Positions 1 to 6,611 of a DNA stretch of 12,956 bases are shown here, in pieces. The stretch is from JBBREP01 sp036501845 (GTDB lineage Bacteria > Actinomycetota > Acidimicrobiia > IMCC26256 > PALSA-610). A program made the translations under genes and the position numbers. The notes beneath the pieces are model-generated. The model had not been told where the DNA came from, searched no databases, and was given only the letters and a program-made list of their open reading frames with translations. The DNA is taken from contig DASXZO010000149.1 of the NCBI GenBank assembly GCA_036501845.1, positions 1-12,956 of the forward strand, written 5' to 3'. Each line of letters starts with the position of its first letter. Within the stretch, counting starts at the first letter, position 1.

Positions 1-1298
1 TTGAGCTCGAGCGCGTTGGCGATCGGGATGAGATCGAGCGCCTCGAGCGTCCACGCGCACGTCTCGACGTGTGCGATCACCGCATCGAGCAACTCGACGA
101 CCCGTTCGGTGCCGGCGAGCTTCTCCCACGATTCCGGCGCGATCTCGAACTGGTCGTCGGGCACGAACAGGAAACCGGCCTGCTCGGCGATCTGTACCAG
201 CGTGGTCGCGCGCTTCTGCGCCAGCGCGACCGCGCTGTCGAGCTTCGCTGCACCGTCGGGATCGCTGTCGATCATGGCGCCGTAGCGCTCGCGAGCAAAC
301 GGGGCCACCGCACCACAGAGGTCGGCGGTGGTCATCGCGCGGATGTGCTCGCCGTTCATCCATTCGAGCTTCTGGGCGTCGAACGTGGCGGATGCGTGGG
401 TGATGTTCACGGTGTCGAACGCCTCGACGAGTTCGGCTTCGGTCATCACCTGGCGGTCGTCGCCCGGCGACCAACCGAGCAACGCGAGATAGTTGACGAG
501 CGCCGACGCCAAGTAGCCCGCGGCGCGGTATTCCTCGATCGATACCGCGCCGTGCCGCTTGCTGAGCTTGTGGCCACCGGGGCCAAGGATCAGCGGGCAG
601 TGCGCGTACATCGGGTCGGCATGTTCACCGAGCGCGTGGCGGATCACGAGTACGCGGTGCGTGGTGTCGATGAGATCGGCGCCGCGGATCACGTGCGTGA
701 TGCCCATGTCGAGATCGTCCACCGCATTGGCGAGGAAGAACACGGGCGCACCATCGGAGCGCACGATCACGAAGTCGGAGATCGTCGACCACGGCACCAC
801 TACCTCGCCGCGCACGATGTCGATGAAGCGGCTCTCACCGTCGTCGGGCGTGCGGAACCGGATCGACACGGGCCGACCTTCGGCGCGTCGCGCATCTCGT
901 GTGGCATCGTCGAGATCGCGGCAGGTGCCGTCGTAACCCGGCGGACGACCGCCGGCCTGGGCCTCGGCATTGCGGGCGTCGAGCTCCTCCTTGGTGCAGG
1001 AGCACTCGTAGGCGAAGCCTCCCGAGATCAGCTGCTGCGCGGCAGCGCGATGGTGATCGGCGAAATCGCTCTGGAGCACGGGCTCGCCGTCCCACTCGAG
1101 GCCGAGCCACTGCAGCGCGTGCTTGGCCTGTTCGATCGCGTTGTGGGTCGAGCGCGCCAGGTCGGTGTCCTCGATGCGCAAGAGGAACGTGCCGCCGGTG
1201 TGGTGCGCGTAGAGGTAGTTGAACAGTGCAGTGCGGGCGTTGCCCACGTGCAGCTCACCGGTGGGCGCGGGCGAGTAACGGACACGAACGCCGGGCAT
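1..1298 (-). CDS. gltX: Glutamate--tRNA ligase (GluRS), 3' end cut by the window edge
   Basis: Class I aminoacyl-tRNA synthetase that charges tRNA-Glu with glutamate in the cytoplasm. The window holds the first 432 codons; bacterial GluRS is usually 470-490 residues, so only part of the anticodon-binding domain is missing. Seen: the N-terminal SPAPTGELHVGN (about residues 9-20) is the GluRS form of the HIGH signature, RIEDTD lies at 41-46, and the KMSKS-type loop HKLSKRHG lies at 243-250. C99-S-C and YDGTC near 122-126 resemble the cysteine cluster of zinc-binding GluRS enzymes. The ATG at 1298 puts the HIGH-type motif at the normal distance from the N terminus. No Shine-Dalgarno is visible; a TAGAAT box lies 9 bases upstream. 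It follows the B12-subunit gene by 33 bases on the same strand, so it could be read from the mutase operon or from its own promoter. Identification is firm; whether it is a discriminating or non-discriminating GluRS cannot be read here. Confidence 0.95.
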   Translation of the reverse strand, partial: MPGVRVRYSPAPTGELHVGNARTALFNYLYAHHTGGTFLLRIEDTDLARSTHNAIEQAKHALQWLGLEWDGEPVLQSDFADHHRAAAQQLISGGFAYECSCTKEELDARNAEAQAGGRPPGYDGTCRDLDDATRDARRAEGRPVSIRFRTPDDGESRFIDIVRGEVVVPWSTISDFVIVRSDGAPVFFLANAVDDLDMGITHVIRGADLIDTTHRVLVIRHALGEHADPMYAHCPLILGPGGHKLSKRHGAVSIEEYRAAGYLASALVNYLALLGWSPGDDRQVMTEAELVEAFDTVNITHASATFDAQKLEWMNGEHIRAMTTADLCGAVAPFARERYGAMIDSDPDGAAKLDSAVALAQKRATTLVQIAEQAGFLFVPDDQFEIAPESWEKLAGTERVVELLDAVIAHVETCAWTLEALDLIPIANALEL

Positions 1299-1307
1299 GA
1301 GCGACAA

Positions 1308-1313
1308 ATTCTA
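1308..1313 (-). promoter_or_regulatory. Possible -10 box of gltX
   Basis: TAGAAT on the minus strand, nine bases before the gltX ATG. It fits the TANNNT pattern of actinobacterial -10 elements and would give a very short or absent leader. It sits between the B12-subunit stop (1332) and gltX, just downstream of a weak 5-bp GC stem (1315-1319 with 1326-1330). No convincing -35 was found. Confidence 0.3.
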
Positions 1314-1331
1314 CGCGGGCTGCGCCCCGCC

Positions 1332-1736
1332 TCACCTACGGCTCGCGCCACCAGGAGCAGCAAGGAGTTCCCGCACCGTCGCCACGATCTCGTCGGCCGA
1401 GGCACCCGGTGTGAGCACAGCAGCCACTCCAGCAGCTTCGAGGTCGGGGCGATCGGCGTCGGGCACGATGCCGCCCACCACGACCGGCACATCGAGATCG
1501 ATCGCTCGCAGCGCATCGACCACTGCCGGCGCGAGCGTGAGGTGGGCGCCCGAGAGCAACGAGAGCCCGACCACATCGACATCCTCGTCGCGCGCCGCGG
1601 CGGCCACGCCTTCTGGCGTGTTGAACAGGCCGAGGTACACCACCTCGAAGCCGGCGTCGCGCAGGATGCGCGCCACCACTTTCACGCCGCGATCGTGGCC
1701 GTCGAGGCCCACCTTGGCCACGAGCACCCGCGCCAT
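1332..1736 (-). CDS. B12-binding small subunit of a split acyl-CoA mutase
   Basis: 134-residue cobalamin-binding subunit that should partner the large subunit encoded immediately upstream and hold adenosylcobalamin for radical 1,2-rearrangement of an acyl-CoA. Seen: residues 12-17 are DGHDRG, the DxHxxG motif whose His14 replaces dimethylbenzimidazole as lower cobalt ligand (base-off/His-on binding). The later GLSLLSG and VVVGGIVPD segments match the SxL and GG motifs that cradle the nucleotide tail. The protein is essentially this one Rossmann-like domain, as in the small subunits IcmB and HcmB of split mutases. Its ATG overlaps the TGA of the large-subunit gene by one base (TGATG), implying translational coupling and equal stoichiometry. 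Substrate is set by the partner subunit. Confidence 0.92.
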   Translation of the reverse strand: MARVLVAKVGLDGHDRGVKVVARILRDAGFEVVYLGLFNTPEGVAAAARDEDVDVVGLSLLSGAHLTLAPAVVDALRAIDLDVPVVVGGIVPDADRPDLEAAGVAAVLTPGASADEIVATVRELLAAPGGASRR

Positions 1737-3382
1737 CAGATTCTGGGATGTTCTACGTAGCGGCCGAACACCTCGGCGAGCGTCGCCATGATCTCGCCGA
1801 CGGTCGCGTGGGCGCGCACGGTGTCGATCAGCGTCGGCATCACGTTGGCGTCGCGGTCGGATGCTGTGGTCTTCAGCGCGTCGAGCTGGCGTTGGACGGC
1901 GGCCTCGTCGCGTGTGCGTTTCACGTCAGCGAGCCGCTCGCGCTGGCGGCGCTCGTCCTCGTTCGTGATGCGGAGCAGCGCGATCTCGTCGTCGTCGTTG
2001 CCGTCGGGGAAGCGGTTCACGCCCACGACCACGCGCTCGCCGCGATTCACCTTCTTCTCGAAGTCGTAGGCGGCGTCGGCGATCTCGCCTTGGAACCAAC
2101 CCTCTTCGATGCCCACGATCACGCCGTCGAGCATCGAGCCGTTGCCGAGTTGATCGACGTGGGCGAAGATCTCCTCGGCCCGGCGTTCCATCTCCTCCGT
2201 GAGCGCCTCCACGAAGTAGGAACCGCCGAGCGGATCGGCCACCGATGGCACACCGGTCTCGTTCGCGATCACCTGCTGCGTGCGTAGCGCGATGCGCGCC
2301 GCCTTGGCAGTGGGCAACGCGAGGGCCTCGTCCATCGAGTTGGTGTGGAGGCTCTGCGTGCCGCCGAGCACGGCCGCGAGCGCTTCGAGGGCGGTACGCA
2401 CGATGTTGACCTCGGGCTGCTCGGCCGTGAGCGACACGCCGGCCGTCTGCGCGTGGAATCGCAGCGCGCAGCTCCGCTCGTCGGTCGCGCCGTAGCGCTC
2501 GCGCATCCAACGCGACCAGATACTGCGCGCCGCGCGGTACTTGGCGATCTCCTCGAAGAAATCGATGTGCGCGTTGAAGAAGAAGGAGAGTCGGGGTACG
2601 AACTCGTCGACCGCGAGCCCGGCGCTCCTGGCCAGTTCCACGTAGGCGAAGCCGTTGGCCAGCGTGAACGCGAGCTCTTGGAGCGCGGTCGAGCCCGCTT
2701 CGCGAATGTGGTAGCCGGAGATCGAGATCGTGTTCCAACGGGGCATCTCGGCCGCGCAGAACGTGATCGTGTCGCGCACGAGCCGCATCGATTCGCGCGG
2801 AGGGAACACGAACTCCTTCTGCGCCTGGTACTCCTTCAAGATGTCGTTCTGCAGCGTGCCACCGAGCTTGGCGCGCGGCACGCCGTGCGCCTCGGCGTTG
2901 GCCACGAACATCGCCAGCAACACCGCGGCCGGCGCGTTGATCGTCATCGACGTGGTGATCGCGCCGAGATCGATGTCGCGGTAGAGATCGGCCACGTCGT
3001 CGATCGTGTCGATCGCAACACCGCAGCGGCCGACCTCGCCGAGCGACTTCGGGTCGTCGGAATCGAGGCCCATGAGCGTGGGCATGTCGAACGCCGTCGA
3101 GAGCCCGTGCCCGCCGGCGCGGATCAGATCCTTGAAGCGCTCGTTGGTGTCGACCGCGGTGCCGAAGCCTGCGAACATTCGCATCGTCCACGGCTTGGTG
3201 CGGTACATCGATGCGTAGGGGCCGCGTGTGTACGGCGCCAGACCGGGAAAGTCGCCGTCGTCCGGCCCGTACACCGGCTCGAGTGGGATACCGCCCATCG
3301 TCTCCACCGGATCGGCGTCAGGCGGCACGTTGCGCTCGTAGGCGGCGCGCCAGCGGTCTCGGTTGGATGGGCGGTCGGGCAT
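1736..3382 (-). CDS. Acyl-CoA mutase large subunit, methylmalonyl-CoA mutase family with ICM-type active site
   Basis: 548-residue catalytic TIM-barrel subunit of an adenosylcobalamin-dependent acyl-CoA mutase lacking a fused B12 domain; that domain is the next gene. Seen: WTMRMFAGFG (65-74), STAFDMPT (95-102), TLQNDILKEYQAQKEF (176-191), ISGYHIREAG (221-230), GGTQSLHTNS (340-349) and ADPLGGSY (382-389). Tyr224 and His225 correspond to catalytic Tyr243 and His244 of Propionibacterium methylmalonyl-CoA mutase. At the two specificity positions it has Phe70 and Gln188 where methylmalonyl-CoA mutase has Tyr89 and Arg207; Phe/Gln is the isobutyryl-CoA mutase pair. Ala97 stands where 2-hydroxyisobutyryl-CoA mutase has Asp. 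A generic name of methylmalonyl-CoA mutase is therefore probably too specific. The frame is open to 3544, but family alignment supports ATG 3382; an in-frame GTG lies two codons upstream (3388). The upstream extension would run into the divergent acetyltransferase gene. No MeaB-type chaperone gene is in view. Confidence 0.93.
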   Translation of the reverse strand: MPDRPSNRDRWRAAYERNVPPDADPVETMGGIPLEPVYGPDDGDFPGLAPYTRGPYASMYRTKPWTMRMFAGFGTAVDTNERFKDLIRAGGHGLSTAFDMPTLMGLDSDDPKSLGEVGRCGVAIDTIDDVADLYRDIDLGAITTSMTINAPAAVLLAMFVANAEAHGVPRAKLGGTLQNDILKEYQAQKEFVFPPRESMRLVRDTITFCAAEMPRWNTISISGYHIREAGSTALQELAFTLANGFAYVELARSAGLAVDEFVPRLSFFFNAHIDFFEEIAKYRAARSIWSRWMRERYGATDERSCALRFHAQTAGVSLTAEQPEVNIVRTALEALAAVLGGTQSLHTNSMDEALALPTAKAARIALRTQQVIANETGVPSVADPLGGSYFVEALTEEMERRAEEIFAHVDQLGNGSMLDGVIVGIEEGWFQGEIADAAYDFEKKVNRGERVVVGVNRFPDGNDDDEIALLRITNEDERRQRERLADVKRTRDEAAVQRQLDALKTTASDRDANVMPTLIDTVRAHATVGEIMATLAEVFGRYVEHPRI

Positions 3383-3388
3383 CGTCAC

Positions 3389-3394
3389 TAGTTT
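3389..3394 (+). promoter_or_regulatory. Possible -10 box of the GNAT gene
   Basis: TAGTTT, nine bases before the GTG at 3404, within the 21-base gap between the divergent mutase and acetyltransferase starts. The spacing would give a nearly leaderless transcript. The gap contains the palindrome ACTAGT (3387-3392). No equivalent TANNNT box could be placed for the mutase on the opposite strand. Confidence 0.3.
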
Positions 3395-3403
3395 CGCACG
3401 CCG

Positions 3404-4300
3404 GTGAGCGTTCTCATCCGCCCTGCGACCGAACGTGACCTCGCCGCGTGTTACGCCGTGTGGTTGTCGACCGAAGCCGACCAGTTGGCGGCGCCCGGGG
3501 TCACCCGCCCGCCAGCAGGAACCGTGCTGCCACTGCACGAGCACGAGTTGCGTTCGGGCACGCTCGTGGTGGCCGAGCTGTCCGGCCGCGTCGTGGGCTT
3601 CGGCGCCACCCTCACCCGGTCGGGCGTGCTGTATCTCGCCGATCTATTCGTGCTGCCGTCGCACCACGGGCGCGGGATCGGCCGAGCCATGCTCCATTCG
3701 ATGCTCGACGACGCGCCGGCCGAGCGATTCACGTTTGCCTCGACCGACCCGGCGGCGCGCGCGCTGTACGCCACCTTCGGCATGCAACCGCACTGGGATC
3801 TCCTGCATCTCGAGGCCTCGACATCTTCGTTGGCCGTGGAGCGACTTGACGCCGACGGCATCGTGGCCGCGCCCGCAACCGTCGATGACGTCGTCGATCT
3901 CGACCAACGCCTCACAGGCCGTGACCGGCGCGTCGATCTCGAGCACGAACGAGATCGTCTTGGGTTTACATGTTTCCTGCTGCGGCGCGCCGGGGCGCTC
4001 GTGGGCTACGGCGTGGCGATCCACCCGCAGTGGTGGGTGCCATGGAAGCCGAACGGCACGCGGGTTGCGCCAGTGATCGTGGCCGATGCGCGCGACGCGC
4101 CGGGTGCCGTCGCCGCGACGATGCGCGCCGCGCTCGATCTCGGCGCCACCGACATCACCACGTTCGTACCGTCGGTGCACCCCGCGCTCGCGATGCTCGA
4201 GTCCGCGGGCTTCACGGTCACGGGCGAAGACTCCTACATGGCGAGCAGCGGGACTCTCGTCCCGCCAACCACCTACCTCCCCCCAGTCGACGTCCCCTAA
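3404..4300 (+). CDS. GNAT-family N-acetyltransferase with two GNAT-like lobes
   Basis: 298-residue protein predicted to transfer an acetyl group from acetyl-CoA to an amine; the substrate is unknown. Residues 1-140 form a standard GNAT fold: IRPATERDL at the start, strands VVGFGATL and LYLADLFVLP, then the CoA-pyrophosphate loop HHGRGIGRAM (87-96) and the C-terminal ALYATFGMQP. Residues about 153-290 repeat the fold more loosely: AAPATVDDVVDLDQRL, GALVGYGVAI, and ALAMLESAGFTV resembling the closing GNAT helix and strand. The second lobe lacks a recognisable Q/RxxGxG/A loop, so it is probably non-catalytic. Start GTG 3404 gives the normal GNAT N terminus. It is divergent from the mutase (21-base gap) and followed nine bases after its TAA by palindrome copy A. 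Fold assignment is sound; function is not determinable from context. Confidence 0.88.
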   Translation: MSVLIRPATERDLAACYAVWLSTEADQLAAPGVTRPPAGTVLPLHEHELRSGTLVVAELSGRVVGFGATLTRSGVLYLADLFVLPSHHGRGIGRAMLHSMLDDAPAERFTFASTDPAARALYATFGMQPHWDLLHLEASTSSLAVERLDADGIVAAPATVDDVVDLDQRLTGRDRRVDLEHERDRLGFTCFLLRRAGALVGYGVAIHPQWWVPWKPNGTRVAPVIVADARDAPGAVAATMRAALDLGATDITTFVPSVHPALAMLESAGFTVTGEDSYMASSGTLVPPTTYLPPVDVP

Positions 4301-4309
4301 CCAACCTCA

Positions 4310-4356
4310 CCTATGCGTCGTTTGACGGTGACAGTCACCGTCAAACGACGCATAGG
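4310..4356. repeat. Palindrome copy A: perfect 23-bp inverted repeat, 1-nt spacer
   Basis: Arms 4310-4332 and 4334-4356 are perfect reverse complements around a single A (4333). The arm begins CCTATGCGTCG and ends ACGGTGAC. The sequence recurs at 5345-5389 and, with two arm changes, at 7807-7849. It begins nine bases after the GNAT stop and ends 36 bases before the AbiEi-like ATG. An intrinsic terminator without a T tract, a protein-binding site and a repeat unit are all possible. It is the only hairpin here lying between co-directional rather than convergent genes. Confidence 0.95.
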
Positions 4357-4357
4357 A

Positions 4358-4367
4358 ACAGCGCTGT
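4358..4367. promoter_or_regulatory. Possible operator upstream of the AbiEi-like gene
   Basis: ACAGCGCTGT is a perfect 10-bp palindrome two bases after copy A and 25 bases before the ATG at 4393. AbiEi-type antitoxins are known to autoregulate through inverted repeats upstream, so this is a candidate site. The evidence is position and symmetry only. Confidence 0.25.
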
Positions 4368-4392
4368 CGCAGGGTGACGGTTGGATGGAACG

Positions 4393-5343
4393 ATGCGACG
4401 CGAATACGAACACAGGCTGGCGGATCTCGCAGCGCGCCAGTATCAAGTCTTCACGAGAGCGCAGCTCGTCGGCGAGATCGGGCTGACGTCCACCGCGGTC
4501 GACAACCTGGTCCGCAATGGACGATTCTCGCTGCTGCGGCGAGGCGTCTACACGTTCAGTGGATGCCGGCCCGACCTACGTACCGCCGTGTACGCCGCCA
4601 CGGTCGGTTCCCGCCTGTCAGCGTGCTCTCATCGGGCCGCCAGCCGCTTGTGGAGGCTTCCAGGCGGCGAGGACATCGTGGAGGTCACCAGCCCCAGGTG
4701 GCGTCGCCTCCGCGGCGAGACGCTGGCGGGCTTTCCGCTATCGGTACACGAGACCTATCACCTCACCGACCGCGATGTCGTCGAAGTGGACGGCATCTGG
4801 CGCACGCGCGTCGACCGAACACTCGTCGATCTCGGCGCGTCGGTCGCCCTCGGCCACCTCGATGTCGCCACGGTCACGCTGGCGATACAGGACGCGATCC
4901 GGCGGAACCTCACGGATATTCCGCGGCTCGAGACGACCTTCGCTCGCCTCGCGCAACACATTCGATTCGGAGCGCGCGAGTTTCGGGAAGCAATCGATCG
5001 ATTCCAGCCGGTGCTCGCCGACGCCGAGAGCCCGCCCGAGATCAAGGTCGGTCTCGCCTTGCTCGCCGCCGGGTTCAAGGTCGTCCCGCAATACGAACTC
5101 AAGCTCAGCGCAGGCTGGACCGTCCGGCTCGACTTCTTCGTGCCCGAGGTGAATCGCGGCGTGGAGGTGAGTCCCGACTGCACGCATGGCGGTCTCGTAC
5201 AGAAGCGCTACGACGCCGTGCGCGCACTCCGCGTCCGTCGCCTCCATGGCATCGAAAGCAGTGTGGTCACCGATGAAGAGATCGACAACGGGTGCCGGGA
5301 GCTCCTCGCGCTGCTGCACACACTCCGGCGGGCCGCCGCCTGA
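4393..5343 (+). CDS. AbiEi-like antitoxin-domain protein with C-terminal DUF559-like nuclease fold
   Basis: 316 residues. The N terminus (about 5-60) reads as the winged helix of AbiEi-family type IV antitoxins, including FTRAQLVGEIGLTSTAVDN and the closing LLRRGVYTFSG. The middle (70-200) resembles the conserved body of such actinobacterial proteins. Residues 214-285 look like a DUF559/Vsr-type PD-(D/E)XK core: PPE (Glu216), VRLDFFVP (Asp247) and GVEVSPDCTH (Glu258 to His265), then a basic helix. The usual ExD/ExK is here Glu-Val-Ser, so activity is doubtful. No AbiEii-type nucleotidyltransferase toxin is adjacent, so it is an orphan. ATG 4393 is chosen over TTG 4381; the ribosome site is weak. 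It is flanked by palindromes A and B, the latter one base after its TGA. It has more A/T-ending codons (ATA, ATT, CTA) than its neighbours. Role in defence or regulation is unproven. Confidence 0.85.
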   Translation: MRREYEHRLADLAARQYQVFTRAQLVGEIGLTSTAVDNLVRNGRFSLLRRGVYTFSGCRPDLRTAVYAATVGSRLSACSHRAASRLWRLPGGEDIVEVTSPRWRRLRGETLAGFPLSVHETYHLTDRDVVEVDGIWRTRVDRTLVDLGASVALGHLDVATVTLAIQDAIRRNLTDIPRLETTFARLAQHIRFGAREFREAIDRFQPVLADAESPPEIKVGLALLAAGFKVVPQYELKLSAGWTVRLDFFVPEVNRGVEVSPDCTHGGLVQKRYDAVRALRVRRLHGIESSVVTDEEIDNGCRELLALLHTLRRAAA

Positions 5344-5344
5344 T

Positions 5345-5389
5345 CTATGCGTCGTTTGACGGTGACTGTCACCGTCAAACGACGCATAG
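5345..5389. repeat. Palindrome copy B: perfect 22-bp inverted repeat, 1-nt spacer
   Basis: Arms 5345-5366 and 5368-5389 are perfect reverse complements around T5367. The arms are identical to the inner 22 bases of copy A; only the central base differs (T instead of A). It starts one base after the AbiEi-like stop and ends 20 bases before the stop of the convergent alcohol dehydrogenase. It could act as a bidirectional terminator for that pair. Confidence 0.95.
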
Positions 5390-5409
5390 GCAAAGGTGCA
5401 CGTTCGTGA

Positions 5410-6510
5410 TTAGAAGGCGAGGACGCCGCGGGCGAGTTTGCCTTCGTGCATGTCGGCGCGCACGGTGTGGAACTCGCTGTGCGGGTAGACGGCGCTCACG
5501 AGCTCGTCGAGCAGCACCTTGCCCTGCTGGTAGAGCTCGGCGATCTTCGGGAAATCGTGGTGCGGGCGCGCGGTGCCGTAGCGGCAACCGATGAGGCCGC
5601 GGTCGATGTAGATGAACGACTCGAAGATCGGGGTCTCGAGCATCGCGCTCTGCGGCGGCACACCGACGGCCACCGCGGTGCCGCCCCAGTCGAGCGACGC
5701 GAGCGCGTCGTGCAGCACTTTCGGCACACCACTGCATTCGAACGCCCAGTCGACGCCGCCGGGGCGGTAGATGCCCTTGCCGCCGGGCAGCAGGTCGCGG
5801 ATCGTGTCGCTCACCGAGTCGACGGTCGTGGCGTCGATCCAATCGGTGGCGCCGAACTGCATCGCGAGATCCTTCTTCGACGCGAGCGCGTCGACCGCGA
5901 TGATGCGCGATGCGCCCGACAGCCGAAGCGCCTGGATCGCATTCAGGCCCACACCACCCACGCCGAACACGGCGGCGGTCTCGCCCGCCTGCACCTTCGC
6001 TCGGTTCAACACGGCACCCATGCCCGTGATCACGCCGCAGCCGATCAGGCAGGCCGACGTGAGCGGCACGTCGTCGGGGATCTTCACGGCTTGCACAGCG
6101 TCGATCACCGTCACTTCGGCGAAGCATGACACCGCCGCGAAGTTGAACGTCGGCTGGCCTTTGTAGGTGAACGGCTGGGTCCAGTTGCCGATCGACTGCC
6201 GGCAGCGCGTCGGCAGGCCGCGGGCGCAGAACGAGCAGCGGCCGCACGAAGCCAACGTCGAGAGCACCACATGATCGCCGGGCTTCACGGTCTTCACCGC
6301 GCTGCCCACCTCTTCGACGATGCCCGCACCCTCGTGGCCCATCGCGCACGGCGACGGGAACGGGATCGTGCCGTCGAGCACCGAGAGGTCGCTGTGGCAC
6401 ACGCCGGCATTCACCATGCGCACGCTCACCTCGTGCGGCTGCGGGCCGCGTACCTCGAGCTCGTTCGTCACCTCGGCAACGCCATCGCCCACGAACACGA
6501 TCCCGCGCAT
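5410..6510 (-). CDS. Zinc-dependent alcohol dehydrogenase (MDR superfamily)
   Basis: 366-residue cytoplasmic medium-chain dehydrogenase, expected to oxidise an alcohol to aldehyde with NAD(P)+. Seen: catalytic-zinc ligands Cys38 (GVCHSD), His59-Glu60 (GHEGAG) and Cys158 (IGCGVITG); structural-zinc cysteines 89, 92, 95 and 103; nucleotide loop VFGVGGVG (181-188), followed by IIAVDALASKKDLA, whose Asp suggests NAD preference. The length and MRGIVFVGDG start match actinobacterial class III-like/AdhD-type enzymes. ATG 6510 is supported by GAGGAG nine bases upstream; upstream in-frame codons encode low-complexity Arg/Ser-rich sequence. The gene is divergent from the P450 (101 bases) and convergent with the AbiEi-like gene across palindrome B. 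Oxidation of a P450-generated terminal alcohol is a reasonable inference, not shown. Confidence 0.93.
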   Translation of the reverse strand: MRGIVFVGDGVAEVTNELEVRGPQPHEVSVRMVNAGVCHSDLSVLDGTIPFPSPCAMGHEGAGIVEEVGSAVKTVKPGDHVVLSTLASCGRCSFCARGLPTRCRQSIGNWTQPFTYKGQPTFNFAAVSCFAEVTVIDAVQAVKIPDDVPLTSACLIGCGVITGMGAVLNRAKVQAGETAAVFGVGGVGLNAIQALRLSGASRIIAVDALASKKDLAMQFGATDWIDATTVDSVSDTIRDLLPGGKGIYRPGGVDWAFECSGVPKVLHDALASLDWGGTAVAVGVPPQSAMLETPIFESFIYIDRGLIGCRYGTARPHHDFPKIAELYQQGKVLLDELVSAVYPHSEFHTVRADMHEGKLARGVLAF

Positions 6511-6519
6511 GTTGCACTG

Positions 6520-6525
6520 CTCCTC
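6520..6525 (-). promoter_or_regulatory. Shine-Dalgarno of the alcohol dehydrogenase
   Basis: GAGGAG on the minus strand, nine bases before ATG 6510. It decides the start and is one of only two clear ribosome sites in the window; most neighbours appear leaderless. A TACCCT box at 6550-6545 could be the -10, giving a leader of roughly 30 bases. Confidence 0.6.
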
Positions 6526-6599
6526 GTTCTCGACTGCGACGTCGAGGGTACCGCCACGCTCCAATACCCGCCCCTCGATCACCCGCCCAGAGCGGCTTC

Positions 6600-6605
6600 T
6601 AGATT
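6600..6605 (+). promoter_or_regulatory. Probable -10 box of the P450 gene (leaderless)
   Basis: TAGATT followed by exactly six bases and then the GTG at 6612. A start site six to seven bases after a -10 would fall on the start codon, giving a leaderless mRNA. The same spacing occurs at the acyl-CoA dehydrogenase and SDR starts. No ribosome site is visible. Confidence 0.45.
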
Positions 6606-6611
6606 GACGGC

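Noticed and set aside
1315..1330. Short GC hairpin between the B12-subunit gene and gltX
   Set aside because: Only five base pairs with a six-base loop. Too weak to call a terminator, and co-transcription with gltX remains possible.
69..1760. A 563-codon open frame on the plus strand antisense to gltX and the B12-subunit gene
   Set aside because: It mirrors the codon structure of GC-rich genes on the other strand, is rich in Arg/His/Val repeats and has no recognisable domain. The minus-strand proteins have clear family motifs throughout.
2345..3391. A 348-codon open frame on the plus strand opposite the mutase large subunit
   Set aside because: Antisense shadow of a highly conserved enzyme gene; composition is Arg/Glu/Val-rich without a recognisable fold.
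3383..3544. A 54-residue N-terminal extension of the mutase large subunit
   Set aside because: The frame is open, but the extension overlaps the divergent acetyltransferase coding region and lies outside the family's conserved N terminus. ATG 3382 is preferred.
4381..4392. TTG 4381 as start of the AbiEi-like gene
   Set aside because: It adds only four residues, and an ATG follows in frame at 4393. There is no ribosome site or -10 spacing that favours the TTG.
4310..5389. Insertion sequence bounded by terminal inverted repeats
   Set aside because: No transposase is encoded inside and no target-site duplication could be recognised. Each end is itself a full palindrome rather than half of an inverted pair, so the insertion-sequence label is not supported.
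6529..6546. Inverted repeat CTCGAC-(6)-GTCGAG in the alcohol dehydrogenase leader
   Set aside because: Six-base GC-rich arms are common by chance here, and it does not match a known operator. No KstR-type site is present in this gap.
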